Shown here: positions 30,878-44,700 of the stretch, piece after piece | Position numbering within the stretch: position 1 is the stretch's first letter | Layout: every line of letters starts with the position of its first letter | Assembly (NCBI GenBank): GCA_964016885.1 | Contig: OZ024743.1 | Span: 185,362,962-185,426,961, forward strand | Direction: 5' to 3' | DNA length: 64,000 nucleotides | DNA from: Eledone cirrhosa | Taxonomy: Eukaryota > Mollusca > Cephalopoda > Octopoda > Eledonidae | Notes under the pieces: model-generated | Seen by the model: only the letters and a program-made list of their open reading frames with translations | Database searches by the model: none | What the model was told of the DNA's origin: nothing | Translations under genes and position numbers: made by a program

Positions 30878-33800
30878 GTATTTCATCTTTTTTTTTTTTT
30901 TCCACCAAATGTTTTATAACAGTTTGGAACTGTCAGTATAGCAAAAATGCAAAACATTCCACAAAATTTAAAGATATATGATTTGTTAAAATTATGAAGC
31001 TTCATTTTTTTTATGTAGGGGGAAGATATTGGAAAATTCTAGCCTGTTTGTCTATAATTTGTGGTGTTTTATTCTAGAAATTTAATGATACATGCTATAC
31101 TTAATATACTAAATATCATTGTTATCACTTTGACATTCCATGTCAGATGCTAAAAAGTAAGATATTTGTTGTATATTTAGTTGTTCCTGAAAGATTTAGT
31201 AATGGCATTGTTGTTTGTTTATTTTTTTCTGAAAAAAAAAAAGATTTATTAAATGCATATTGGTTGAATAATTAAGTTACTGTACTGTGATTCTTAAGTC
31301 ATGTTTTAATCAAACTCCACCACAATTATTGTATTGTGTTCTTGTGTCAAATCCTTTAACTTTTTATGATATCAAATGGATTACATGATATTGAAATAAT
31401 TAAAATAGTTGCTTGAAAAAACTGACAAGAATTTTTATATAACCACTTGGCCTGTTCAATGTAGGAGTTATGTCTCTTTAATAAACTCATTATTTTTTTA
31501 AAATAGGGCGGTGGATTGGCAGTATCGGTAGAGGGTCGGACGCCATGCTTTCCAGCATAGTTACGTCCCTTTACGATCTGAGTTCAAATCCCGCCGAGGT
31601 TGACTTTGCCTTTCATCCTTAAGGGTCGATAAAATAAAGTACCAGTAATGTACTGGATAATTGCTGGCCTTGTGCCTAAAGTAGAAACAATTATTTTTTT
31701 AAAATTTGGCTTGCATCCATTTGATACCTACCCACATGAAACTACTCTAAGTTCTATGATATAAAATTGCCCATTTTAAAGTTTTCATACTTATATTAAA
31801 ACGTTCCAACATCATTTCATGCAAGGAATGTTTAAATATTGCTCCAAACATCAACTTACTAATAAAAAATTAATTATTTCATGTTGAAATATCATGTTGT
31901 ATAGTCCATCCCATATTGTAGAGGCAGCAACACCAATAACTAAGATTTTTTTCTCGCTACTAAGTTGATACCACAGTATTTTCAATCGCAATACAGTTAA
32001 GCCCTCATTCACTCCACTCCTGATTTAGCTCAGAATATTGCTTGATCTAACATAATTAAGATAAATGAACACTGTAGACATAAAATACTAATACGATAAG
32101 ACCATTTAGATGCAACTCTGTAGTTTCCAATGACAGTCATCTCAACAAAAGAATAAAATAGCAATGTACTCTAAAGTTTAACTCTGCAGATAAGGTTTAC
32201 ATTGGTGTAATTGTGAACATTCTATCTGGGCACCAGCATGAAAAATGTCACTGCACTATCTGCTTACATATGGCAACTTAACCTTTTAGCATTTAAACCG
32301 GCTGTATCCGGCCAGAATCCTTTCACCTCTTTCTGTTCAAACCGGCTGTAACCGGCCACTCATACTGGTGTTAAGGTATTGTTCTCAAAATAACTAATAT
32401 CAAAATCTCATAGATTCAATATTATGTGAAGTAAAGCCTTTACCGTGAAAATACAATAGTAAATATAGAGTAATGTAAATGTTAAAGGGTTAAAGAGAGC
32501 CAGCAAAAATATCAACTCAGTGGAAGTGCTTAGCAAGAGCTGTACTGTATATAGGTAACAGAATGCCATGTGATCTCTATATAAGAAGCCATCCAAATTC
32601 GTTTTATTTATAGCAGCCTATTAGATAGAAACTCAGAGAAAGTAACATACAGTTACAAAATATACATTACATCTCTAAATTATAGACCTGTGTTGGATGC
32701 TAATGGATAGAGCCCAGATCTAATTAGTACAGCAGTTTGGTATCAAAATAGACACCAGCCCACAACACACCTGGAACCCCATTTGGGTGGATGAATATAC
32801 ATCATTACCCATCTACTTCAAGAACTAATTATGAGTAAAAGGGAATATATATATATACATAATCATCGTCATCTGTGAAGGTGTGTGGGTTAGAGTGTTG
32901 GCTGCATAATTGTGAGGCTGTAAGTGATTCTTGGACCGGGCTCTACTTTACTCAGCTGTAGAAATGAGTTGTGACTGGTGCCAAACTGTATCAGCCTTTG
33001 CCTTTCCTTTGGACACACAGTGGCATGGAGAGGGGAGACTTGTATGCATGGGCGACTGCTGGTCTTCCACAAAACATGTTGTCCAGTCTTCTGCCTCAGA
33101 GAGAAACTTCCTAGGTGTGAAACCCATGGTGATTTGTGACTGAAGGGGGTCTTTACTCCTTTTTTTATCATCATCATCATCACCATTTAACATCTATTTT
33201 CCCTGCCTGCATGGGTCAGACGGGCTGTTATGTTATGAAGACTGACAAGTCAGTGACCACGTCTTAGTTATATGCTCCGTTTTGGGGGGTTTTTTTTTAC
33301 GGCTGGATGCTCTTCCTAATGGCAAACACATATAGTGGACTGGGTACTTTTTTCATGGACCCAAGTACTACCACCTTATAGTGTAGAGTGATTGATTTTT
33401 GTTGTGACCTTTAAAAAAATATTTCTTTATAGATTCATTAGTTACAAATCAGTATTTCTATATTTTTGCAAAATCTTTTAAATATTAAACATAGCTAAAT
33501 CATTTATTTATTAATTAACACTAAATCATTAATTAATTAATTACCTAATGAGTAATGTGAGTGTGCATGTGTATTTTACAAAATCATTCATAAAAAGAAA
33601 TAATACAGAACTAGGCCTAAGCCCAATTGGAAATCATTAATAGGTAAAATATACTTAATAATTTGGAAGTGTGAGAATCTCAAATGCAGAAAATAACTGT
33701 ATTAAGTCAATCACTATGGACAATAGCTGAGAAAATCAAGTAAAATACCCTTAGAGATAGAAAAAATTGGTTAGATGTACTCAACCAAAGTCTATTGAAA

Positions 33801-35691
33801 GTTTACAAAACGATTTGCCAGGAAACACCCACCAAGTTGTTTAATGGATTCAGTTGGTAAACCATATACTTCCATCAAGCTTGCAACTCTTCTTTGCTCC
33901 AGTGATAATCTGTCACTCATGGGGTGTGTCTATCTGAAAAAGAAAAATAATCCATTAGTGTTAACATAATAATGATAACATGGTTTTGACTAACCCTGTA
34001 TATATATATATATATATTTATTAAAATAACAGATTAAAGTTTAAGCAAAGAATTGCTGCTTTCACCCTTAACGGGATCTTCTGAAACTAAAAAGTCAATC
34101 TGTGAACGCAGAAGTAAATATTTCAAAACGATGCAACCGAAGGAAGACAGGAAGACGATACTTTGGTTCGTGGAAACGTTCCCTGGAAAAGAACGGAACA
34201 AAGCGAAGATAATACGTCATAATTTGGTGCTGTGAAAACAATTACACGCAAAGACAAAGAAGATCCCGTTAAGGGTGAAAGCAGCGATTCTTTGCTTAAA
34301 CTTTAATCTGTTATTTTAATAAATATTTGCTCTATGGTTCTTATATATCTGATATATATTTATCCTTATCAAGCCCTCTTTGGATTTTAGTCTTCAAATT
34401 TATTATTATTACTATTCGCCGAGGTTGAGTTTGCCTTTCATCCTTACGGGGGTCGATAAAATAAAGTACCAGTAATGCACTGGGTTATTGCTGGCCTTGT
34501 GCCTAAAGTAGAAACAATCATTATTATTATTATTATATATATATAATCAGGAACTGATTATACCGAGCGGTTGCCGGTCCAGCAAAAATTGAAAATTAGA
34601 ATGGTGTTCTGAAATAGCGATATATATATATATAGTGTATCTTGCAATACACTGTATGCTTAATTAAGTGCATTTTGAAGACCTTACGCTATTGTTTTAA
34701 ATGCAAAATACACTATATATACATTCATATATATATATTGCTATTTCAGAGCACCAATTCTAATTTTCAATTTTTGCTGGACCGGCAACCACTCTGTATA
34801 ATCAGTTCCTGATTATTACTGGAATTCTATAAGAATCCAACATTCATAATTTTCAGCAAACAGGAGGAGTGGTGAGCTTTGATAAGTACCAACAAGTACG
34901 AAACAGAGCTCCGTCAGCTTATCTCCCCTTGTTTGCTGAAAATTTAAGTAAGTGACATTGTCGCTACTTTAAAACACTAGCGTAAGGTCTTCAAAATGCT
35001 TTTAATTAAGCATACAGTGTATTGCAAAATACACTATATATACATTCATATATATATATCATCATCATCATTATCATCATCTATATATATATATATATAT
35101 ATCATATATATATATATAATCTATGTAAAAGGTAAACAGAAATAACAACACAATCGGTACAGTATATGGAAGGAATATATTAGGTTAACGCTTGAAATAG
35201 CAGAAAGAGGGTCTTAACGTTTCGGATGCTAGTCTTTCATCAGAAGAAAGACTGAGAAATAAAATGGATTGAAGGGATGGGCGGGGTGGAATTGGAAAAA
35301 AATGTCTTTAGATAAAAATAACAATATTAAGTCAAAAGTAGCAGATATATATGTATATATATATAGAGAGAGAGAAAGAACCATATAATCCAGTGAAGAC
35401 ACAGTATATTGTACATATACTAAATACATATTACAGAGAAGAACATGTATTCAAGATGGAATCAAAAGAGACCTTATGGCGCCATTTCTGTAAAATGGCG
35501 CCATAAACTGTAAACTGTGATTTAAAATTGATCTATGTAAATGGATATCGATCACAAAGTATCGATTAAGATTAAACCATCTTGAATACATGTTCTTCTC
35601 TGTAATATTTATTTAGTATATGTACAATACACTGTGTCTTCTCTGGATATATGGTTCTTTCTCTCTCTATATATATATACATATATCTGCT

Positions 35692-35741
<50 letters not shown>

Positions 35742-38700
35742 AAAAGAGTCAGGACCGCAACCGCTGAGCTTTGGCTGTTTCGACAGCTAGATCCGAACTC
35801 GGATCTAGCTGTCGAAATGGCCGGGGCTCAGCCGTCGGGGTCCTGACTCTTTTCCTATTACCCACACTACTACCCTAAGTATCGAGTACTCTGGTGCATT
35901 ATGGTCCACCTGGTTTCTTACCACACTTTCTTTGTTATATATATATATGTATTTATAATGTTTATATATATACATCTTTATTCTGTTCAGGAAATACATT
36001 GAATCTGGACAGTTGGATTTTACTAATCACCAAGAGATGTGTACTGGTCGCTGTGTATCACGAGCACCATTAAAGACAGTGGTATTTGACGATGGTACTT
36101 TGGCCCCAATCTCAACTCTGCTGGCAGGGACTGGGATTAGCATTAAAGAAAATAGTTACCTATATGAAACTGAACAAAATTCTGTAAAAAATGTAGAACT
36201 TTTTGGAAGTCAACATACATATATTAACCAATCTCTACACCAAGAAGATCCTGATGTAAAACCAAGTGTGCAAATTCTGCATCGAGCTGTGATGTTTGAA
36301 AACACTGAAGAACAACAACCTGATGGTATGTCATGTTTGATTTATTACCAGCTAACAACATTTTTCTTCCTTTCCTTAAAAAAATCCACTACAGAACATA
36401 TTCAATCTTGTTTTTTCTAAGCTCTGCTTTATTTAGGCTGAAAATTGGCAGAGTTAGATAGATGGATAGAATGCTTTGCAGTATTCATTCCGTCTCTCTG
36501 AGTTCAAATCCCACTGAGGTCAACTTTGCCTTCCATCCTTTCAGTCCAGTCTTCTCTCTTGCACACTACTTCTGATTCTTCTTAAACCCAGTTTCTCCAT
36601 CAGTCCATCCATGCTCTGTTCTTCTCTCACATTAACATTTCACATCCACTGAAGCATGCTTGCTTGATTTCTTTCCAGCCTACACATATCCTCTGCAATC
36701 ATTGCTTATGTTTCACTACTGTGCAGTGTCACACTTCCCACATAGTCATCATACAGCTGTCCTTTCATTCGTTGGGAGAAACCTTTTGATGTCAACACAG
36801 ATAGTAACTCTCTAAATTTTTTCCATCCTATCCTTATTCTCGCTATTATACTCTAGGAGCACCTTCTTCCTCTCTAGTTAGATCACCTAGGTAGCAGACG
36901 CTATCAGCCACTTCTGTGAGTCCTTCATGTGATTGAAAAAGGATTATATCTCTAACCCTCTTATTATTGATTACTCCTCTACATCTATTACATACAAAGT
37001 TTTCCTTTCCTGTTAGTCTGCCTGATATCCTACTACATCTCTTGTGTACAAAATTTTTAAAGTTTGCTTTTGTTTTGTTTTAATGTTTTATTCAAATCTT
37101 TTATGAATTTTTTAATTTGGTTTGTCATACCATCCTGAGTGTGATATTTTACTTTTTCTAAATTTTAATACTGTACAAGCATAGCTTCTCTTCTTTTTCA
37201 CCCACATATTCTTGAGAGGGTTGTTGGGGTAGAGTCCTCAAACACTCCTTTCAGTGAGTCTTGTCAGAAGTAACCATCTCCAACTGATTCAACTGGATCC
37301 CCAAGTGAGACCAGCCAAGTTCATGGATGTTATCCAACCATCTTGCTCAGAGTCTGCCCCTGGGTCTTCTGCCTGTTGTTTTCGCCTCTAAAATCTGTCC
37401 AGCTATTCTTTCCTGAGACATTCTAACTACATGCCCATTGTATTAGAGTTGTGATCTCTCAATTCGGAGAAGTAGCGGCTTTACCAGGAGTGACTTTCTG
37501 ATCTCTAAGCTATGCACTCTATCGAGTAACATTACTCCAAAGATCCTTCAGAGGAACCCTGTTTTGGCCACTTGTATTTGCATCATTACCCAAAATTCAT
37601 GACCATAGGTGAGAGGTTGGCACAAATATCAAATTGAAGATAGCAAGTTTGGCTTTTATACGCATTACTGCACCAGCTCCAGTAATTCTTGTTCATGAAT
37701 GATGGAAAGCAGGAGGCTGAATTATTCAGTCTCCTGCTTTCCATCACTTATGAACATGGCCTCCGAGATACTTGAACTTCTTTACCTGCTTCAGTGCAAC
37801 ACCGTACACATGTAGAGTGTACTACACAGGCTTCCATGTGATGATGAGTGTCTCAGCTTTTGTAGTACTGATTTTCATTCCTGCCATGCTGCACTCGGCA
37901 TCAAACCTATCAAGTGTAAGTTGGAGATCATCTTCTGTCGAGTTAAGTAACAGTATGTCGTCTGCAAACTCCAGCCGACTGATTTTGCATCTGCCAATGG
38001 TGATACCACTTCCATCCCGCATGTCAATCCTGTTCATGAAAATAATGAACAGGAGAGGTGACAGTGCGCACCCATAGCAGAGTCTGACTCCCACATTGAA
38101 TGGTTTCGATTTTTCACTATTTATCTGAACACAGATACTCGAGCATTCGTATAGAGACATCAGAGCAACAAGAAACTGACCATTGACCCCATACTCCTGC
38201 AGAACCTTCCACAGCAGTGATATGCCTTTTTGAGGTCTATAAAGCAAGAATGTACCTCTTTACAATATTCCTACAATTTCTCAAAGAACTGCCGCAGTGT
38301 GAATATTTTGTTGGCTGGGTTGCATCTGGAGCAAAAGCCACACTGTTCATCAGCTAGCTTGGCCTTAATCTCCGTGCATCTCTTTGACACTTAGCATAGA
38401 CTTTACTGGGGAGGCTTAACAAAGAGATCCCTCTATAATTGAAGCAATCTCTCTTGTCTCTCTTTTGAAAATTGGGATTATCACTCCTGTTTGCCATTGT
38501 TTAGGTGCCTTTCCAGAGATCCAGGCCACCCGGCACACATGAGTCAGCCAGAGAATACCTTCTCTATTTAAGACTTTCAACATCTCAGGCTGAATTTTAT
38601 CTTTCCTGGCAGTCTTGCCACATTTGAGCTCTTTAACTGCTCTTGTGATCTCAGCCCCTCAGAGATTAGTCACTGCTCCCAGATGCACCTCGTGTATATC

Positions 38701-41700
38701 AGAAGATGCTGTTGTGATCAGGTTTAGAAGATCAGTAAAATATTCTCTCCACCTCACGAGGATGCATCTCCCTGAAGAGAGGAGAACCCCTGATGTGTTC
38801 CTGATAGCATGTGTGGAGGATGATTTCTTTTTATGAAGATGCTGGATGGTCTGCCAAAACACTTTATTTGCTAATCTGAAGTCAGATTCCAGCTTAACCC
38901 CAAATTCCTCCCATGTCTTAACTTTGGACACGTTTACTGTCTCTGCTGCAATTCTTTGTGCCTGCTTGTACCACAAGTGCAAGAAGGAGGACTTATTTGC
39001 AAGTCAAGTTTGTAGGCCTCCTTTGTTCAGATAGCATCTTTGACTTCTTGATTGAACCAATGGATCCGCCTGCCATCCGGCGCCACACCAAACCTCTTTC
39101 GATCACAGCATTTAACAGCTGAAGTAGAAACTGCTGAACAATCTCCATTCTGTCTCAACATCTGCAGTGTGCTCAGGGAGTTTTCTGAATTTGGATGCAA
39201 TAGTATCTGCAATACTTCGTCCTGATTTCCTTATCCACCAACACTTCCCACATTATCCTATAGGTCGGCCTGAACCTGCCAGTTTTGTGGGTTTCTTTGG
39301 CTTTAGGTAGTTTCATGTTGTAGATAACTAGATGGTGATCAGTTGACAGCTCTGCCCCTCTCTTAACATGAACATCCAGCACAGAATCAAAGAGATCAGA
39401 GACAATAACAAAATCAATTATTGATCTCTGTCCCTGATACCCCTTATGCCATGTATATTTATGGGTGTCTCTCTGCTGGAAGGTGTTCATAATAGAGAGC
39501 CTATTGCTAGAACAGAAGTCTAATAAGGCCTCTCCATTCATATTTAGACCAGGGTAGCCTTTCCTTCCAATCACTCTTTTCCATGTTGGGTGGTCAGTGC
39601 CAACATGTGCATTGAAGTCTATCATTAGGATACATGACTCAGTCTTAACTACATCTAACGCTGCAAGGACTTCATCAAGGAAGTATTTGTATTCAGACTC
39701 CTTGTTTGGTGCATAAACTTAACGCCAGGACCATTTCCCTATTGCTGGTGCTATGGTAAAATACACTCAGTAAAATGCAGGATCATACATTGGGCCTCCA
39801 AGCCCACTTGAAGGTCAGTGGCTCTGCTTGAGTATTGACACATTCAACCCTTGCTCGAAGGGAAAACAGATGATGATGATGATGATTTATTTCATTTTTT
39901 CGTGTTTCATACATTTTTTATATGTGTATGAAACATGATGCTTTTTTAGCTCTATCTGCTAGAAATGGTAGCCAAATCTTCTTATCACTGTACTAGCTTG
40001 AAAAAAAAAAAGGACACAATAAATAATGTATTCCTAGAGACACTATGCCTGAAAAAATATAGGCTGGTGAACTTTGTAATGCCTTTGGTAAGACATCTCA
40101 ATCAGCCTTGATTTGTGGCTAAACAACAACATGATGCCTTTTATATACAAACTTCTCAATAACGGTAATTCTTTGAATTCCTTACACCTATTAGAAGTCT
40201 TAATTTTTTTAGCTATTGCATGTATGATGTAGGGTAAAGCAATTAGATAAAGGAATGTAATTGCTTCTTGTTGTAAACTCTTGCTTTGTTTTTTAAAATG
40301 GCCTGCTATGAAATATATTTTGAACACTTGAAATGAAGATACTTGCCATTTCATGTCAAATATATTAAAAATTCTGTACTCTACTGATGTGTTTATCTTT
40401 AAAACTCTTTTTATTTTTCCTTTTCAAAGAAGTCTGTTTTTTTTGCAGTTTTACATCCATTACCCCGTGCTAGTGCTGGTGAGATGGTTTTTGTTGGAGC
40501 ACAACAAAATGGCTCTGGTAAGGTTTGAGCTGATGACTGTGATCAGAATTCCAGTAGCTTAACCACATAGCCATTGTACTTCATTCATACAGATAATGAT
40601 CTGTTCTCATTTCATAAAATACTCATCAAGATATAGTTTTTCACACTAATAAATGAACTCCTTTGTATCTTGAGAAATTGCTATTGAACATGATCATCAT
40701 CATCATCATCATCATCATGAACACTACTACCCCCCCCCCCCCACCACTAACAACAATATTATCATTATCATCAACCACAGCAACAGCAATGATATTTTAA
40801 TTCCTTTATTTTGTTTTCTATGCTGGTCTATATTCATCATCATCATCATTTAATTTCACTTTCCCTGCTAGCAAGAGTTGGATGGGTCTACATAGACTTA
40901 GTCAGTACTGAAGCAGGCTGCTGCCCACTCAGACAGGCTTGCATCCTACTTACGACCGGTCATATGTTCTATAGAACGCAGGGGAGAAGTTGTGTCAAAA
41001 GACACAAACTGAAGAGTCCTTCCAACTCCTTGTTTGGCAGCTTTATATGGCTGGATGCCTTTTCTATTATCAATCACTTTGCAGAATGTACTGTATTATT
41101 GGCATTAATTAAGCTGCAGACATCTTTTTGGTATCTGGTAAATACTTAATTGTGTTAGACATATGATGAACATGCTCAAGGAGAACTATATGACCAAATG
41201 TAGTAGGTTATAGGACAGTTAGAATATAAATAGACTGTTGTAAATCTCAACCCTCTCTTTCCCTGTTCCTTTACTTCTATTATATAAAATATGAGACAAA
41301 CTACAAAGTGTGGAAGAACTGATCAAGTGAGTTAATGTAACAATCATCATAATGTATGAAGTTATGATGTATTCTGATATAAGCTTTTTTTACGGGGGTT
41401 GGTTGAAAAGTTCATAGGCTGACCAATATACTCTCATGGAATGTGACCAAATGAGGTTTATCTTTCAACATAGTCCCCCTTTGTAGTCAACACACTTGTT
41501 CCATTGGTGTTGCAGTGCTTGGATCCCATTGGTGAAGAAACTTTCAATCTGTTGGTCAAAAAAGTCATCAACAGCAGATATGACGTTATCATCACTGCGA
41601 TACTGGTTCCCAGCAAAGTGTTTTTTCATGTTGGGGAATAGATGGTTGTCAGATGGGGCCAAATCAGGAGAATAGAGAGGGGGATTAACCAGTTCAAAGC

Positions 41701-44700
41701 TACAGCCACGCGCAGCAGCCATTGAGACCAAGGACTTGTGTGCTGGAGCATTGCCCTGATGAAACAAGACCCTTTTCGTATGTTTTCCTAGGCATTTGGT
41801 CTTGATAGCCTTTCGTATCTGCCTCAGCAAGTTGGCATAGTGCAGATGAAACAACCTTGGCCTTTGGAGCAGATGAGAAGGAGTTTTTCCACTGTATGAA
41901 TTTTTTCTTTGTATCTGGCTGAAAGTGATGAACACAACACTTATGCTGGGTTAGGAAACATTCAAGTAAACCAGCTGGATCTTCCTCAGATTTTCCTGTA
42001 ATGTGATCAAACTGGTATGCTTTTGATCAGGTGTCAGAAGACATGACACCCACTAAGCAGAAATCTTTGTCATGCCAAGATCATTGTGCAGAATATTTTC
42101 AACTTTCTCCTGGGATATACTAATAGCATTGGCTATTTGATTTATAGTCACTCCCCTGTCATCCATTACCATGTGGTGAACATGATCAATGTTTTCCTCA
42201 GTGGTGGCAGTTGCAGTATGTCCAGACCTTGGGTCATCTTCAAGTCTCTCCTTTCTCCTCCTAAATTCAGCTGCCCACTTTTGCACTTTTGATAAAGCTG
42301 GAGCATCATCCCCTAATGTAGCAAGCAACAATGCAGTTTTTAACAAGATGAGTTGAAATTAAAGCATGCAAGTTTTCACAGCTCTAGCATCACACCAGCA
42401 TAGTCAGCCTATAAACTTTTCAGTTCACCCTCATATAATTAGGTATGACTGTGTGCTTAGGAAGTGCACTTTGCAAGTATGAGAATTCAGGTTTGATTGC
42501 ATTGTGCTACACCTTGGTCAACTGTTCCCTACTGTAGTCTCAGGTTGACTAAATCCTTTTGAAGGAAATTTGGTAGTTGGAAACTATCCTCTGAATTCTG
42601 TCAGGGAGACTAATTTTGTTTTGGAGAGATAAACTTAATCTGTCAATCATTTTAGGACCGCCACTTGATCCTTGACTCTGTTGTACGTATTTGGGAAAGC
42701 TCTCCAGTTGGAATAATTTCCTCCTTTCCTCCTACCAGTCCTGGAGGTCTTGAAAATGATCATGATCACTGTCATTCTTTTCTGGCCACCAGTTGTGGTG
42801 GTCTTGAAAATGGTCATGAGCACTGCCATTCGTTACTGACCACCAGTTTTGGAGGTCATGAAAAGGGTCATGAGCACTGCTGTTTTCTGACAAAGCCATT
42901 AAAAAAAGAAAGTCATAGCAATCTATTCTAAATTCTATTTTTTGTATTTACAAATCAAGCTTTTTACATAATTATTTAGTTTCAATCACTAATGTCATGT
43001 TTTTCTCTTGTAGAAAGTCAACTATTTTGGAAGGGCATTATTGAACTTGGACTTGCTGATGAAATATTTCGAGAAATCAAAACTACTTTGGACAATCTAA
43101 AATATAATCTCATTCGAAATCAATGTCCACTTGAAGGTCAGTTTCATTCTGTTTATTATTGATAATGCCGGTGCCATGAAAAATTCACTCGATACACCCT
43201 GTAAGGTGTTTGGTGATAGGAAGGGCATCCAGGTGTAGCACCCCCCCCCCCCCCCCAAAGGGTTGGAAGGATAGTCCAGTTATGTCAAGGGCACGACAAC
43301 CTCTCTGGTGTAAGTGGTCTACATGTTAAATGTACCCAATACACTCTGTAAAGTGGTTAGTAATCAGAAGTGCATTCAGTTGTAGAAAATCTGCCAAACA
43401 AAGGGTCAAGAGGACTCTTTAGCTGTAACAAAGACATGACAATCTCTTTATTGCTGGTGCTATGGTAAAATGCACCCAGTAGAGTGCAGGAATGTGTAAA
43501 TAAGATGCATATCCCATGCTATGTCTGAGAAGTGATTAGCTCCTCTTGTAGCACTAACTTGTTTATCCGTTGTTAGCAGGGAAAATTGATGTTAAATTAT
43601 AATGATAATACATATATAAATTATTTCATAAATAATCATTCATTTTAGAAGATTTTCAATTAATCTGACTCTACACTCTTTGATGATGTCTGATATAGGA
43701 CAAAAGCCATGCAGTAATACAGAAGACCCGCCTTGCCTATGTACAAAGCGAGACCTACAGTCAGTAGGCACCTCTCAACCAAATATACACCCCAATCCAC
43801 TACCCCAACTCCATCCTCCCACCAACACCACCCTCTCTCAGTAAAGTTGGTACCACAACATCCAGTCCAAATAAATGTGATAATGAGATCGAGATTGTGT
43901 AGGTGTCATGACAAAAAAAACTCACAGTCCATGCTATAATGTGGCCGTGTAGGTAACATGGTAAAAAGTTCCCAGTCCACACTGTAAATATGGTTGGTGT
44001 TAGGAAGGGCATCCAGCCATAGAAAACCTGCCAGATAGTCCTATATGAGCGAGACATGATCACCCGACCAACCTTGCCTCAAATTGGGACAACTCCTGTC
44101 TCACCCATGCTAGCGTGGAAGATGGACGTTAAACGATGGTGATGATGATGATGATAGTTATAACACAATTTGATAGTTATAATAGAAATAGTAATCTATA
44201 GTTTTAGATACCAGAGAAGTTGTGAGACTTGGAGTAGAGATAAATATGAAGTATTGCAGTACTTAGCATAAAATACAGATCTAAAAACAAAAAAATCCAA
44301 AAATACACCAGAAGTTATGAGCATTAATCCTTTGGTAGTGAGTTTCACTGAGTAAATATATATATATATAATAGTAATATTAATGAGGGTAAATTTTACT
44401 CATTTACCAGGGGTATTTTAGCTCAATGCAATGATAGGATCATGCAGAGCCAGTATATATATATCATCATCACCATTTAACGTCCATTTTCCATGCTAGC
44501 ATGGTTTAGACAAGTTATTCCATTGTGAGATGAGTCAGATCAGATGACCATGTGTTTCTCATACAGGACTGTTTCTGGCTTGGTTTCTGTTTGGATGCCC
44601 TTCCTAATGCCAACCACATTTATAGTGTGGACTGGGTACTTTTTATCGTGGCACCAAAACAACCAAGTTACAGTGTGGATTGGGTGTTTTTTGTCATGGG

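Larger units (their letters stand above)
30878..35990 (+). other. GMEB: GMEB intron 1 (5.1 kb)
   Basis: Donor GTATTTC, acceptor ATTCTGTTCAG, phase 2. It contains a full SINE at 31506, a TTAA MITE at 32282, a family B SINE, a LINE tail and the hairpin cluster of 34.0-35.9 kb. The last hairpin ends only about 130 bases before exon 2. Confidence 0.85.

Noticed and set aside
30878..30941. Extension of the GMEB exon 1 frame into T-rich sequence
   Set aside because: The donor at 30878 joins exon 2 to restore the conserved LRK...SGQLDF sequence; the extension codes poly-Phe from a T run.
36326..36420. Extension of the GMEB exon 2 frame to a stop at 36420
   Set aside because: A consensus donor at 36326 and the exact phase match to exon 3 show that this is intron.
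42647..42931. Frames through the 54-bp tandem repeat before GMEB exon 3, considered as an extra exon
   Set aside because: GMEB exons 2 and 3 join in phase without it, and the repeat matches no part of the family.
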